A stretch of 64,000 nucleotides of DNA from JANYJZ01 sp964523395. Lineage in GTDB: Bacteria > Bacteroidota > Ignavibacteria > UBA10030 > SZUA-254. Below the pieces are notes generated by a model, which ran no database searches, was not told the origin of the DNA, and saw only the letters and a program-made list of their open reading frames with translations. The position numbers and the translations under genes are program-made. The stretch is taken from positions 62,001 to 126,000 of the forward strand of contig CAZFXS010000007.1 in assembly GCA_964523395.1 (NCBI GenBank). Direction: 5' to 3'. This document shows, one piece after another, positions 7,709 through 17,303 of this stretch (positions within the stretch are counted from its first letter, which is position 1; each line of letters begins with the position of its first letter).

Positions 7709-10315
7709 ATGGAATCTTCGCTTACATACAATTCTTTGCATCCCCGCTCCCCGGCTGATTTTATTCCTTTTGCAAAAAATGAAATTGAACAATCAATACC
7801 CTTGCGCTTTGAAGCTCAGGCTGCTATTTACAAAAATAAGATTGCCTTAAAGACAACCGATTGTCAAATCACTTATGATGAGCTTGATGCGCTTGCCAAT
7901 AGCATAGCCCATCATTTGCTACGTGAGCGTAGTAGTATTCAGGAACCTATAGCTTTGATCTGCAACCAGGGTATTCCCCTGATTGCGGCAATTCTGGGAA
8001 TACTGAAGGCCGGCAAAATTTATATGCCTCTTGATGTGTATGACCCGCCTGAAAGAATAGCATCGTTTCTTCGTGAATCCGGCTGTTTATTTGTCATTAC
8101 AGATGCCAAAAATCTTTCCGTGACTTCTTCGGCTGTAAAGGATGTGAATGCAGGAATTTTGAATCTTGATGAGTTCGAAAGCGCTGAGTCGGGAAGAAAC
8201 CTTTCATTAACAATTCCCCCTGAGGCGTACGCATATATTTTCTATACCTCCGGTTCAACCGGTAAACCGAAGGGAGTTGTGGATACCCACCGCAATGTAC
8301 TTCACAATATTATGCGGTATACGAACGCTCTGAATATTTCACCCAGTGACCGTTTAACACTGCTGCAGTCGGCTAATTTCAGCGGATCGGTATCCAGTCT
8401 GTTTTGTGCACTTTTGAATGGCGCGACTTCTTATCCGTACAACATCAAAGAACAAGGGCTTGGCAAAAACATTGCCTCCTGGCTGAAGACCGAACGGATG
8501 ACCATGTATCATTCTGTACCGGCCATCTTCAGAAGTTTTCTATCGGATGACGAGTGTTTTCCGGATATCCGCATTATCCGGCTTGAAGGTGATGCAGCGT
8601 CTGTACAGGATGTGGAACTTTTCAAGCGGCATTTTCGGGATGATTGCTTGCTTGTCAATGGCCTTGGGGCGACTGAAACAGGTATTGTCAGACAGTACTT
8701 CGTGGGAAAAAACACTGAACTGTCCGGGGGGATTTTGCCGATAGGATATCCCGTCGAAGGCATGGAACTCTTTATTGTTGATGAGAATGGAATAACGCTG
8801 CCATTTCACCAGGCAGGTGAAATAGCCGTGCGAAGCAAATTTCTCACATCGGGATATTGGAAGAATGACGCCCTTTCCTCAACAGCATTCATACCTGACA
8901 ATTCTGATCCCAAAATGAGGATGTACAGAACCGGTGATATGGGAAGAATGAGCGAAGACGGTTGTGTTGCGTATCTTGGCCGGAAGGATTTTCAATTGAA
9001 AATACGGGGAAACAGGGTTGACCCTGCCGAAGTGGAATCCCATCTCGTCAAACTGCCGGAAGTAAAAGACGCAGTTGTTGCGACCAGGATATCTTCCAGG
9101 GGAGACGGTCAGCTAGTGGCGTATATTATTCCTCACGGAAGGCCATTCCCAACTCATTCATATTTGCGAAGAAGGCTCGGGGAATCGTTGCCCGAGTACA
9201 TGATTCCGGCGCGCTTTATTATGATGGAATCGTTTCCGCTGAATGCGAATCTTAAAGTCGATCGTAAAGCTCTGCCGGATCCAGAACATGTGAATCGAAT
9301 CTCTTCAGTGCGTTATCAGGCACCGGCAAATTCCACAGAAGTATCATTAGTGAAAATATGGGAGTCGATTTTTAAAATATCACCGATTGGCATCAACGAT
9401 AATTTTTTTGACCTCGGCGGGGATTCTCTCTACGCTGCAGAAATATACACGCAGGTTGGGAAGCAATTTGGCAAAGAGCTTGATATGAGAACACTGCTTC
9501 AATACCCGACAGTTGGCCGGTTAGCAAAATTTATTGCTGAAGATCGACGACAGGGAAGTACTGTACTCGTTCCATTACAACCGTTTGGCTCACGCCGACC
9601 GCTATTCTGTGTGCACGGACATGGAGGACATGTTCACGCGTATGTTCCTTTATCGCGGATTATCGGCAGCGATCAGCCGTTGTATGGTTTGCAGTCCCAG
9701 GGGGAATCAATGTCAATTTTTGAAGCCATGGCGTCAGCGTACATCAAAGAAATCAGAAACGTTCAGCCGAACGGTCCGTATTCCGTTGCGGGATTTTGTT
9801 ATGGAGGAATCATTGCTCTCGAAATGGCGCACCAGTTAGTTAAATCCGGAGAGGAGGTAGCACATCTTATCATGTTTGATGTAACACCGGCGGAGTTTAC
9901 GCCGTTGTTTTCGGAAAATATTCTGTCAGCATATTATCATCATGTAAAGAGTGAACGGAAAAAACGGTTTATTGCCGGTTTGGAAGGACTACCTCTTCAG
10001 GAGAAATCGTTGGCGATTCTCGGATCGGCGGTCCGGAAGGCTGGTCGCATTCCTCAGGAGTTTCTCGAAGCACGAAGAAAAAATACATTATCGTCCCAAC
10101 ACTATACACCTGTACCATTTCCGGGGACTGTTGCGTTGTTTCTTTCCCGTGAAACTACGGCATCATACACCAACAACCCATTGTCTGTCTGGAATGCATT
10201 GAGCACTGTTGGCGTTGAAGTGGTATTGTGCACCGGTGAAGAAGGGGTGATGTTCAGCGAACCTCATGTACAATTCCTTGCAAGCGAGTTAAATCGTATA
10301 TTGTCCTCAAAATAA
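7709..10315 (+). CDS. Stand-alone NRPS-like synthetase: adenylation, carrier and thioesterase domains
   Basis: This single-module protein of about 868 residues has three domains. The adenylation domain spans about 20-525 (FYTSGSTGKPKG near 178; YRTGDMGRM near 410; the carboxyl-end lysine in NLKVDRKAL). The carrier domain spans about 535-605, with phosphopantetheine serine in DLGGDSL. A thioesterase runs from about 625 to the end. There is no condensation domain. In the adenylation domain the segment NFSGSVSSLF replaces the usual FDASV, so the Asp that holds an amino acid's alpha-amino group is missing; the substrate is probably not an alpha-amino acid. The thioesterase nucleophile elbow reads GFCYGG, with Cys in place of Ser. 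The start is TTG at 7706 or, more likely, ATG at 7709. The GT4 gene begins 5 bases downstream. Confidence 0.88.
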   Translation: MESSLTYNSLHPRSPADFIPFAKNEIEQSIPLRFEAQAAIYKNKIALKTTDCQITYDELDALANSIAHHLLRERSSIQEPIALICNQGIPLIAAILGILKAGKIYMPLDVYDPPERIASFLRESGCLFVITDAKNLSVTSSAVKDVNAGILNLDEFESAESGRNLSLTIPPEAYAYIFYTSGSTGKPKGVVDTHRNVLHNIMRYTNALNISPSDRLTLLQSANFSGSVSSLFCALLNGATSYPYNIKEQGLGKNIASWLKTERMTMYHSVPAIFRSFLSDDECFPDIRIIRLEGDAASVQDVELFKRHFRDDCLLVNGLGATETGIVRQYFVGKNTELSGGILPIGYPVEGMELFIVDENGITLPFHQAGEIAVRSKFLTSGYWKNDALSSTAFIPDNSDPKMRMYRTGDMGRMSEDGCVAYLGRKDFQLKIRGNRVDPAEVESHLVKLPEVKDAVVATRISSRGDGQLVAYIIPHGRPFPTHSYLRRRLGESLPEYMIPARFIMMESFPLNANLKVDRKALPDPEHVNRISSVRYQAPANSTEVSLVKIWESIFKISPIGINDNFFDLGGDSLYAAEIYTQVGKQFGKELDMRTLLQYPTVGRLAKFIAEDRRQGSTVLVPLQPFGSRRPLFCVHGHGGHVHAYVPLSRIIGSDQPLYGLQSQGESMSIFEAMASAYIKEIRNVQPNGPYSVAGFCYGGIIALEMAHQLVKSGEEVAHLIMFDVTPAEFTPLFSENILSAYYHHVKSERKKRFIAGLEGLPLQEKSLAILGSAVRKAGRIPQEFLEARRKNTLSSQHYTPVPFPGTVALFLSRETTASYTNNPLSVWNALSTVGVEVVLCTGEEGVMFSEPHVQFLASELNRILSSK

Positions 10316-10320
10316 TTTCG

Positions 10321-11448
10321 ATGTCCGGAAAACCCCTGAACATATTACAAACCTGTTTTTCGCCTTCGTGGGGCGGACTGGAGATGCAGGCGCTTGAGGT
10401 GACAAAGCATTTGCGTAATCGGGGCCATCATGTCTGGCTGGCATGCTGTAACGGGAGCCGGCTTCAGCAAGAGTCGGAGAGGCTGGGAATTTCAACAATC
10501 GCTCTTCCGGTAAAGGGTTACGTTCACCCGGTCCTTGTTCATCGGTTGAAAAAATTTCTGGAGAAGGAAAAGATTCAGATTATTCATTCGCAGCTTTCAA
10601 AAGACCTTGCGACCATTGTTCCCGCAATGAAATTTACAGGGAAATACATTCCGATTATCCTGAGCAAGCGTATCGGATCCGGTATCATGAAGAAAACCTT
10701 GTTCCACCGGTTTACCTATGGTAATGTGAGCAAGGTGCTTGCCATATCATCCCTGATACATCGCAATGTCATAGAGACTACTCCAATTTTGCCGGAAAAA
10801 GTCATCACATTGCATGATGCAGTAGATACGAATCAGTTTTCGCTTTCGGGAGTTGACAGAAACAAGGTCAGAAATGAATTCGGGTATACAAATGAACAGG
10901 TAGTCATCGGTTTTGTCGGGCGATTTTCTCCCGGCAAGGGCCAGGAAGAATTTATCGAAGCTGCCGCTATTTTGAAAAATAAATATCCCCACGTTCGCTT
11001 TCTGATGGTCGGAGAGGCAAGCTACGGAGAGCCGCAGTATTTCCATGATATGAAAGCAATGGCATCACGGTTAGGTCTGGATGATGTTGTTACATTTGCC
11101 GGGTTTCGCCGTGACATTCCCGAAGTGATGGCGTCGTTTGATATTTTTGCTATGCCGTCGCATGCCGAGTCGTTTGGTGTGGTGCTGATAGAAGCGATGG
11201 CGATGGAACGTCCTGTGGTTTCCATCAACACCGATGGTGTGCTTGATGTTGTGGTGGATGGGGTGACAGGAATCTATGTGCATCCGCGGAAAAGTAACGA
11301 ACTTGCCGCCGCGATTGGCAAATTAATTGAAAACCCTTCAATGAGGTCTCAGTATGGCAAAGCGGGAAGAACCCGTGTTCTTGAGCTCTTCGACCAGAAT
11401 AAGCAAATAACAAAAATCGAAGAGATCTATGATGAAGTATTAAACTAG
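10321..11448 (+). CDS. GT4-family glycosyltransferase
   Basis: This 375-residue enzyme has the GT-B architecture of family 4: an N-terminal acceptor domain with SWGGLEMQALEVTKHLRNRG at about residues 17-36, a Rossmann domain starting at IGFVGRFSPGKG near 200, and the donor-binding E-x7-E motif in ESFGVVLIEAM near 280. These enzymes move a nucleotide-activated sugar to lipid, peptide or polysaccharide acceptors at the cytoplasmic face of the membrane. Only 5 bases separate it from the adenylation-carrier-thioesterase gene, so it is cotranscribed and may glycosylate that product. The donor and acceptor cannot be read from sequence. Confidence 0.9.
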   Translation: MSGKPLNILQTCFSPSWGGLEMQALEVTKHLRNRGHHVWLACCNGSRLQQESERLGISTIALPVKGYVHPVLVHRLKKFLEKEKIQIIHSQLSKDLATIVPAMKFTGKYIPIILSKRIGSGIMKKTLFHRFTYGNVSKVLAISSLIHRNVIETTPILPEKVITLHDAVDTNQFSLSGVDRNKVRNEFGYTNEQVVIGFVGRFSPGKGQEEFIEAAAILKNKYPHVRFLMVGEASYGEPQYFHDMKAMASRLGLDDVVTFAGFRRDIPEVMASFDIFAMPSHAESFGVVLIEAMAMERPVVSINTDGVLDVVVDGVTGIYVHPRKSNELAAAIGKLIENPSMRSQYGKAGRTRVLELFDQNKQITKIEEIYDEVLN

Positions 11449-11489
11449 ACCGGTCTGTGCGGTCCTTTCACAAAATCTGTGAATGTTGG

Positions 11490-12923
11490 TTACTTAACGA
11501 GTAACATCTTTTTCATTTCAAAGAACGATCCCGTGGTCAGCCGGTAAAAGTATAAGCCGCTTGATAATTTGCTTGCATCGACGTTCACCGTTTTGTACCC
11601 GCCCTCTTGAATCCCGTCAATAACCGTTGCCACGCTCTGCCCAAGGATGTCATAAATTATTAATCTGACATGCCTGGTATCCTGAAGGAAGTACTCAATA
11701 GTCGTTTGCGGATTGAATGGATTAGGGAAATTTTGGAATAATGTGGTAATGCGTGGAATCGATGTGGGATCCACAGCAGAAATTACGGAGGCTGTCTCAA
11801 CTGTTTGGTCTACACCATAGGAAATTCCATTTGTATTCTCCGTAACAACGCGATAATGGTACAGGGTGTTGGGCGCGAGGCCGGAGATCTGTGCTGTAAA
11901 CTCGACATGTTCTGCTGACGAACCGATGCTTTGTCGGGGTGTGCGGTTTTCAGAAGCGTCGGTCAATCCCCATTCGAACCATGCGTCTGTCGCGGCCCCG
12001 CCCGGGTTAGATCTGCCGCCAACAACGACCTGATTGTCACGCAAATCAGTAAACCATGCAGATAGTAAGTTTGTCGGACCTTCCGCGATGATATACAGGT
12101 CCGTCCATGGATAATAAATAGTATCCGAGGTTTGAGTTTTCATATCTGTATTTATGAATGAACCACTGAAGGGATCCTGCAATCGTATACTCCCGCTGAA
12201 ATTATTAGTGAGATTGCTCCAATTGAAGATAATTGGATAACGATTATCCTCGGGTCGGAATTGTATCCGGAATGTGTCAGTCTGAAACGCATTGTTGTAT
12301 TTCCTCAAATCTACTCTGAGCCCTTGCCCCATGCACGATCCTGCTTCACCATAAATATCATTAAATCGAAAATTTACTGCTGGAAACGGCGGAGGTGGAG
12401 GTTCTTCGCGTTCGCCAACCGCCCAATCATAACAATATGTGGCATGAGTATGGATTCCGAAAAACCGCTGAGGGGTTGTATACCCTGCTGCGTCGGTAAT
12501 GGTTATTGGTATCACAAAACCGCCGGCATTGGAGTCAATAAGTGTTGTGAACGATTCGTGGAGACTATCAGGTGGAAAGCCAGTGTGATCATATACCTTA
12601 AAATAATAATGCCAAATTGTATTGGGCATGAGCCCTTCTACTCGATATGAGACAAACACTGTATCCCCAGATCGGATTGTATCCATACTGTAATATTTCA
12701 CATTAAAGAAATAGAATACGTCATAACCGAGCCTTCCAACCCCAAAGCCAAATCCGGTAGCAGTGGTATCGGGGATAAACCACCCATGGAGAATAGCCGA
12801 AGTTTGAGTTACCGAATCAGCAGGTAATGTTTGAAAATTCATTTGGCCAAATAACGGCTTCGTTAATACTACTGTAAGTGTAATAATGAGATGAAAAAGT
12901 TTCTCTTTGAAAAATTTTGGCAC
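11490..12923 (-). CDS. Secreted protein with fibronectin-like domain and type IX sorting domain
   Basis: I place the start at a GTG (12921-12923) because GAGGA precedes it by 5 bases; a TTG at 12938 is the longest frame. The signal peptide ends near KPLFGQ. The middle of the protein, about residues 120-280, is unknown. A fibronectin type III-like domain (AQISGLAPNTLYHYRVV) covers about 300-385. The last 75 residues form a type IX secretion sorting domain with FPNPFNPQTTIEY, YDILGQ, SSGLYFYRL and a KKMLLVK end. The protein should cross the outer membrane and be attached or released there. It converges on the GT4 gene and diverges from the M28 peptidase gene. Confidence 0.85.
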   Translation of the reverse strand: MPKFFKEKLFHLIITLTVVLTKPLFGQMNFQTLPADSVTQTSAILHGWFIPDTTATGFGFGVGRLGYDVFYFFNVKYYSMDTIRSGDTVFVSYRVEGLMPNTIWHYYFKVYDHTGFPPDSLHESFTTLIDSNAGGFVIPITITDAAGYTTPQRFFGIHTHATYCYDWAVGEREEPPPPPFPAVNFRFNDIYGEAGSCMGQGLRVDLRKYNNAFQTDTFRIQFRPEDNRYPIIFNWSNLTNNFSGSIRLQDPFSGSFINTDMKTQTSDTIYYPWTDLYIIAEGPTNLLSAWFTDLRDNQVVVGGRSNPGGAATDAWFEWGLTDASENRTPRQSIGSSAEHVEFTAQISGLAPNTLYHYRVVTENTNGISYGVDQTVETASVISAVDPTSIPRITTLFQNFPNPFNPQTTIEYFLQDTRHVRLIIYDILGQSVATVIDGIQEGGYKTVNVDASKLSSGLYFYRLTTGSFFEMKKMLLVK

Positions 12924-13023
12924 TGATTCCTCACTCAAAGCTTCTATATTCTGTTATTTTGACCGGAAGTTACATCTATTCCCTTCCAAATTCAATATTC
13001 ACAACAAGATTTAAATCAGATTC

Positions 13024-13051
13024 TTGCAGTTCAGTTAATTTTTGCTATATT
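13024..13051 (+). promoter_or_regulatory. Possible sigma-70-type promoter for the first M28 peptidase gene
   Basis: TTGCAG (13024-13029) and TATATT (13046-13051) with a 16-base spacer, in the gap between divergent genes. Transcription would start near 13058. Confidence 0.4.
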
Positions 13052-13153
13052 CAACCATTCTTAATGCCTTGTCCTCAACCGTCTAAGAACAGTATCTCCT
13101 TAATGACACAGGAGAACAAATCCTTTTCCGCATTTTTGGTGCATCTGAATTTT

Positions 13154-14563
13154 ATGAAATCATTTATTCTGGTAACCCTCATTTCGATTTTACCAATCTT
13201 ATTGGTCGCTCAGGAACTATCCTCAACTCAAACACGTCCGTACGAGGATCTTGCGAAAAAAATAATTACCGCAGGACTTGGTTCCGGTAAAGCGTATGAG
13301 ATGTTGTATGATTTGACGACAAATGTCGGCACACGTCTTAGCGGTTCACCGCAGGCCACGCGTGCCGTTGAATGGTCGAAAAATAAAATGGAAGAATTTG
13401 ATTTTGACAATGTGTGGCTTGAAGATGTGATGGTTCCGCACTGGGTCCGCGGAACAGTAGAAAAAGCATCGGTTATGAGTGATGCCGAATTGGGAAACAA
13501 AGAACTGACCATTTGCACGCTGGGCGGAAGTATCGGTACGCCGAAAGAAGGAATTACGGCTGAGGTTGTTCAGGTAAAAACATTTCAGGAATTGCAATCG
13601 TTAGGAGACAAGGCAAAAGGAAAGATTATTTTCTTCAACAGGCCGATGGATCGGACAAAAATATCCACTGGCGAAGCGTACGGAGGCGCAGTCGGCCAGC
13701 GCGGACAGGGCGCGGTTGAAGCTGCAAAAGCCGGCGGCGTTGCGGCACTTGTCCGTTCCATGACAACACGCCTGGACGATGTTCCCCACACAGGCGCAAT
13801 GAACTATAATGATCAGGTGCAGAAAATTCCTGCCGCCGCAATCAGTACCATTGACGCGAATTTTCTCGATAGCCTTCTTTCAGTCCGGTCCTCTGTTACT
13901 GTCAATATTAAACTCTCCTGTGAAACGTTGCCCGATGTAAAATCGGCGAATGTTATCGGTGAACTGCGTGGGACTGAACATCCCGAAGAAGTTATTGTTA
14001 TCGGCGGACATCTTGACAGCTGGGATAAAGGCCAGGGTGCGCACGATGACGGGGCCGGGTGCATTCAGTCAATTGAAGCATTGCGTTTATTAAAAGAGCT
14101 CGGATTAAAGCCCAAACGGACGATCCGTGCGGTTATGTTTATGAATGAAGAAAACGGGCTTCGCGGCGGTAAAGCATATGCAGAAAAAGTCCGTTCTGAG
14201 GAACGCCACATCGCCGCTATCGAATCGGATGCCGGCGGATTTACACCAAGAGGATTCGGCGTCTCAACAGACTCCGCGACGTTATCGCGCTACCCTGATA
14301 TTGTTCAGAGGATTGCGAAATGGTCATACCTGTTCGAGTCCATCGATGCAGATCGCATCCGGGCCGGCGGCGGCGGAGCGGACATCAGTGAACTTGCAAA
14401 GAAAGGTGTGCCAACATTAGGATTACGCGTTGACGGACACCGTTATTTCGACTATCATCATTCAGATAATGATACGATCGATAAAGTAAATGAACGTGAA
14501 CTTGAATTAGGCGCTGCTGTTCTGGCGATACTTTCTTACGTCCTGGCGCAGGAAGGTATTTAA
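13154..14563 (+). CDS. M28-family zinc peptidase (carboxypeptidase Q-like), exported
   Basis: From the ATG at 13154 the protein has about 469 residues and starts with a signal peptide (ILVTLISILPILLVAQ). Upstream in-frame ATGs at 13064 and 13103 are possible but leave the signal internal. A protease-associated insert (about 125-245) precedes the catalytic M28 domain, whose di-zinc ligands are seen in GGHLDSW, AHDDGAG, NEENGLRGG, IESDAGG and YHHSDNDT. Such enzymes release amino acids or dipeptides from peptides in the periplasm or outside. A second M28 gene follows 52 bases downstream, suggesting a joint role in peptide use. No Shine-Dalgarno sequence is obvious. Confidence 0.88.
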   Translation: MKSFILVTLISILPILLVAQELSSTQTRPYEDLAKKIITAGLGSGKAYEMLYDLTTNVGTRLSGSPQATRAVEWSKNKMEEFDFDNVWLEDVMVPHWVRGTVEKASVMSDAELGNKELTICTLGGSIGTPKEGITAEVVQVKTFQELQSLGDKAKGKIIFFNRPMDRTKISTGEAYGGAVGQRGQGAVEAAKAGGVAALVRSMTTRLDDVPHTGAMNYNDQVQKIPAAAISTIDANFLDSLLSVRSSVTVNIKLSCETLPDVKSANVIGELRGTEHPEEVIVIGGHLDSWDKGQGAHDDGAGCIQSIEALRLLKELGLKPKRTIRAVMFMNEENGLRGGKAYAEKVRSEERHIAAIESDAGGFTPRGFGVSTDSATLSRYPDIVQRIAKWSYLFESIDADRIRAGGGGADISELAKKGVPTLGLRVDGHRYFDYHHSDNDTIDKVNERELELGAAVLAILSYVLAQEGI

Positions 14564-14615
14564 ATTTTCTATCCAGGTTTGTTGTCCCATTCTCTCATCA
14601 ATTACTGAGGTGTTT

Positions 14616-16235
14616 ATGAAAAGAATGCTCATACTTTGTTGTTTTATGGTTCTTCTTGTTTCTCTGGCATCGGCACAAATGGCCCGTGAGAAATATGATT
14701 CTGCCGCAGTAGCGCAGATCAAGGATGAAGGACTCAACCGGTCTAACGTTATGGAAATTCTCAGCTATCTTACTGATGTGTACGGTCCGCGCCTTACCGG
14801 CTCTCCCGGTTATGAACGTGCGGCGAAATGGGCGCAATCCAAAATGACATCGTGGGGTTTGCAAAATGCCCGCCTGGAAAACTGGGGCCCGTTCGGGAGA
14901 GGATGGGAGTTGAAGCGCTATTCCGCAAATGTTCTCCATAAACAGAATTTTCCACTTATCTCGTATCCGAAAGCGTGGACTCCGGGAACAAACGGAACTG
15001 TTACCGGCGAATTAATTTATATCGATGCGCAAACGGACAGTGCGTTGGAATTTTATAAAGGGAAGCTCAAAGGAAAGTTTATTCTTTTCAGCGATTCGCG
15101 TGAAGTAAAACCGCACTTTGAAGCAGAAGGCTCGCGCGAAGAAGATTCCACGTTGCTCAAACTTGCGAATGCAGATATACCCGCTGCCCGCCGCGGCGGA
15201 GGGCGCAGGTTTGAGATGACGCCAGCGCAGAAAGCAAAAGCACTTGCCGATTTCCATAAATATGAGATGGCGCAGAAGGAAGGCGCTCTCGGAATACTGA
15301 CGAATGCCCGCGGTGATGGCGGAAATATCTTTGTCCAGCAGATAACTGTCCCGGCTCATCCAGACACTCCGGCTACAAAGCGACCTTCTTCTTACAGTAC
15401 CAATGTTCCGAAAATGGTGCCGCAGATTGCTGTTGGCGTAGAACATTATAACCGGCTTATGCGGATGATTAAAAAGGGAGAAACACCAAAACTCGAAATG
15501 AATCTGGAAGTGAATTTTATGAAAGCAGATTCCGAATATAATGTCATTGCGGAAATTCCCGGTACGGATCTGAAAGACGAGATAGTGATGATCGGCGCTC
15601 ATTTCGATTCATGGCAGGGAGGAACAGGCGCGACGGATAACGCGACGGGCTCCGCGGTATGCATGGAAGCAATGAGGATATTGAAAACGCTCAATCTTAC
15701 TCCCCGCCGGACAATTCGCATCGGATTATGGGGAGGCGAAGAGCAGGGGCTGCTCGGATCGGAAGCGTATGTGAAACAGCATTTCGGGGATAAAGATAAT
15801 CCTGAGGGCAAAGTAAATTACAAACCCGACGCAGAGAAATTTTCTGTCTATTTCAACGATGACAACGGGACGGGAAAAATCCGCGGTGTCTACATGCAGG
15901 GCAATGAAGCCGTACGACCGATTTTCCGGGAATGGCTAAAACCGTTCGCGGATATGGGAGCAAGCACGCTGACACTTTCGAATACCGGCGGAACCGATCA
16001 TCTTTCGTTCGACGCAATCAGTTTACCCGGTTTCCAGTTTATCCAGGATGAGATTGAATATTCATCCCGGACGCATCACTCGACAATGGATGTCTATGAC
16101 CGTGCTGTCGAAGACGACCTGAAGCAGGCATCGATAATTATGGCATCGTTTGCCTATCATGCGGCAATGCGGGATGAGAAAATGCCGCGCAAACCGGTAC
16201 CGCAACCTGTGCCGGCAAGAGTCGGGAGCAATTAG
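14616..16235 (+). CDS. M28-family zinc peptidase, exported (second copy)
   Basis: The ATG at 14616 follows GAGG by 8 bases; a GTG at 14610 opens the frame two codons earlier. The signal peptide ends at SLASAQ. The protein of about 539 residues has a protease-associated domain insert and an M28 catalytic core with zinc-ligand motifs GAHFDSW, GATDNATG, GGEEQGLLGS, YFNDDNGTG and TRTHHSTMD-like sequence near the C-terminus (SSRTHHSTMDVYD). It differs strongly from its upstream neighbour, so this is not a recent duplication. The C-terminal tail is proline-rich and basic. A strong terminator follows. Confidence 0.88.
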   Translation: MKRMLILCCFMVLLVSLASAQMAREKYDSAAVAQIKDEGLNRSNVMEILSYLTDVYGPRLTGSPGYERAAKWAQSKMTSWGLQNARLENWGPFGRGWELKRYSANVLHKQNFPLISYPKAWTPGTNGTVTGELIYIDAQTDSALEFYKGKLKGKFILFSDSREVKPHFEAEGSREEDSTLLKLANADIPAARRGGGRRFEMTPAQKAKALADFHKYEMAQKEGALGILTNARGDGGNIFVQQITVPAHPDTPATKRPSSYSTNVPKMVPQIAVGVEHYNRLMRMIKKGETPKLEMNLEVNFMKADSEYNVIAEIPGTDLKDEIVMIGAHFDSWQGGTGATDNATGSAVCMEAMRILKTLNLTPRRTIRIGLWGGEEQGLLGSEAYVKQHFGDKDNPEGKVNYKPDAEKFSVYFNDDNGTGKIRGVYMQGNEAVRPIFREWLKPFADMGASTLTLSNTGGTDHLSFDAISLPGFQFIQDEIEYSSRTHHSTMDVYDRAVEDDLKQASIIMASFAYHAAMRDEKMPRKPVPQPVPARVGSN

Positions 16236-16267
16236 GATTATTTTCACCAGTTCATAACCTTATGAAG

Positions 16268-16306
16268 AACGGTCGCATTGAGTGTCAATGTGGCCGTTTT
16301 TCATTT
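16268..16306 (+). terminator. Rho-independent terminator after the M28 pair
   Basis: A 14-bp stem (12 Watson-Crick and 2 G-U pairs) beginning AACGGTCGC, with a 3-base loop at 16282-16284, is followed by TTTCATTTT. It closes the M28 peptidase unit. Confidence 0.85.
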
Positions 16307-16334
16307 TGCACTTCTTCCGGTCTTTTCGTACATT
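16306..16334 (+). promoter_or_regulatory. Sigma-70-type promoter for the PfkB-mtnA-recO operon
   Basis: TTGCAC (16306-16311), a 17-base spacer, TACATT (16329-16334). It begins directly after the terminator hairpin, and the predicted leader to the kinase ATG is about 35 nt. Confidence 0.5.
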
Positions 16335-16376
16335 TATTCCGCTCACTCACCACATGTCATCAATAGGGAATTTCTC

Positions 16377-17303
16377 ATGAGTCTGCTGGTTGTTGGTTCG
16401 CTCGGGATAGATACGATTGAAACCCCGTTTGGCCGCGTTGAAAATGTGCTCGGCGGTTCCGCCACGTACATTTCCACGGCGGCCAGTTATTTTGTTACGC
16501 CGATTCGCCTTGTCGGGGTTGTCGGGGATGATTTCCCGAAAGAGTATATCGATTTTCTTGAAAGCCGTGATGTTGATCTTGAAGGATTGCAGATCAAAAC
16601 GGGCGCCAAAACGTTCCGGTGGGGAGGAAGATATCATTACGATTTGAACACTCGGGACACGTTGTTTACCGAATTAAACTGCTTTGAACATTTCAATCCT
16701 GTCATTCCCGATTCGTACCGCAAAACCACATACGTATGTCTCGGTAATATTGATCCGGTTTTGCAAAAACGCGTTCTTGATCAGATTGCCAAGCCACGCC
16801 TTGTTGTCGGTGATACAATGAATTTTTGGATCAAGGGGAAAAATGCGGAGCTCAAGGAAACGCTGAAGTACATGGATATCCTTGTAGTGAATGAGTCTGA
16901 AGTCAGACAGCTTACCAGTGAACCTAATCTTATCAAAGCCGCGAAGATGATTATTGCGATGGGACCCAAGATTGTCGTAATAAAAAAGGGCGAACATGGC
17001 GCTGTGCTTGTAACCGAAAAAACAATTTTTTCCGCTCCGGCATATCCGCTCGAAATTATTAACGATCCGACGGGAGCGGGAGATGCCTTTGCGGGCGGCT
17101 TAATCGGCTGGATCGCGCGCACCGATGATCTCTCCGAAGAAAATATTAAACGTGCTGTTATTTACGGAAGCGCGCTGGCGTCGTTTTGTGTGGAACGGTT
17201 TAGTCTTGAGCGCCTGAAAGATCTTTCCTATCTCGAAATCCAGGACCGGTTCCGGGAGTTCCGCGAGCTCTCGAAGTTTGATGAAGAGGTTACGACAGCC
17301 TGA
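16377..17303 (+). CDS. PfkB/ribokinase-family carbohydrate or nucleoside kinase
   Basis: An AGGGA site before the ATG at 16377 fixes the start; a longer frame to 16278 would run through the terminator and promoter. The 308-residue protein has the family N-terminus (VVGSLGIDTIETPFG, then LGGSATYISTAASYF) and the C-terminal signature NDPTGAGDAFAGGLIGW, in which the Asp of GAGD is the catalytic base. These kinases phosphorylate sugars or nucleosides with ATP. The stop codon shares one base with the start of mtnA, so the kinase may act near methylthioribose or nucleoside salvage. The substrate cannot be read from sequence. Confidence 0.88.
   Translation: MSLLVVGSLGIDTIETPFGRVENVLGGSATYISTAASYFVTPIRLVGVVGDDFPKEYIDFLESRDVDLEGLQIKTGAKTFRWGGRYHYDLNTRDTLFTELNCFEHFNPVIPDSYRKTTYVCLGNIDPVLQKRVLDQIAKPRLVVGDTMNFWIKGKNAELKETLKYMDILVVNESEVRQLTSEPNLIKAAKMIIAMGPKIVVIKKGEHGAVLVTEKTIFSAPAYPLEIINDPTGAGDAFAGGLIGWIARTDDLSEENIKRAVIYGSALASFCVERFSLERLKDLSYLEIQDRFREFRELSKFDEEVTTA

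Noticed and set aside
13064..13153. Longer N-terminus of the first M28 peptidase from upstream ATGs
   Set aside because: It would place the signal peptide internally; the ATG at 13154 gives a normal exported enzyme.
15012..15602. 196-codon frame opposite the second M28 peptidase gene
   Set aside because: Shadow frame inside a clear enzyme gene; no start signal or domain.
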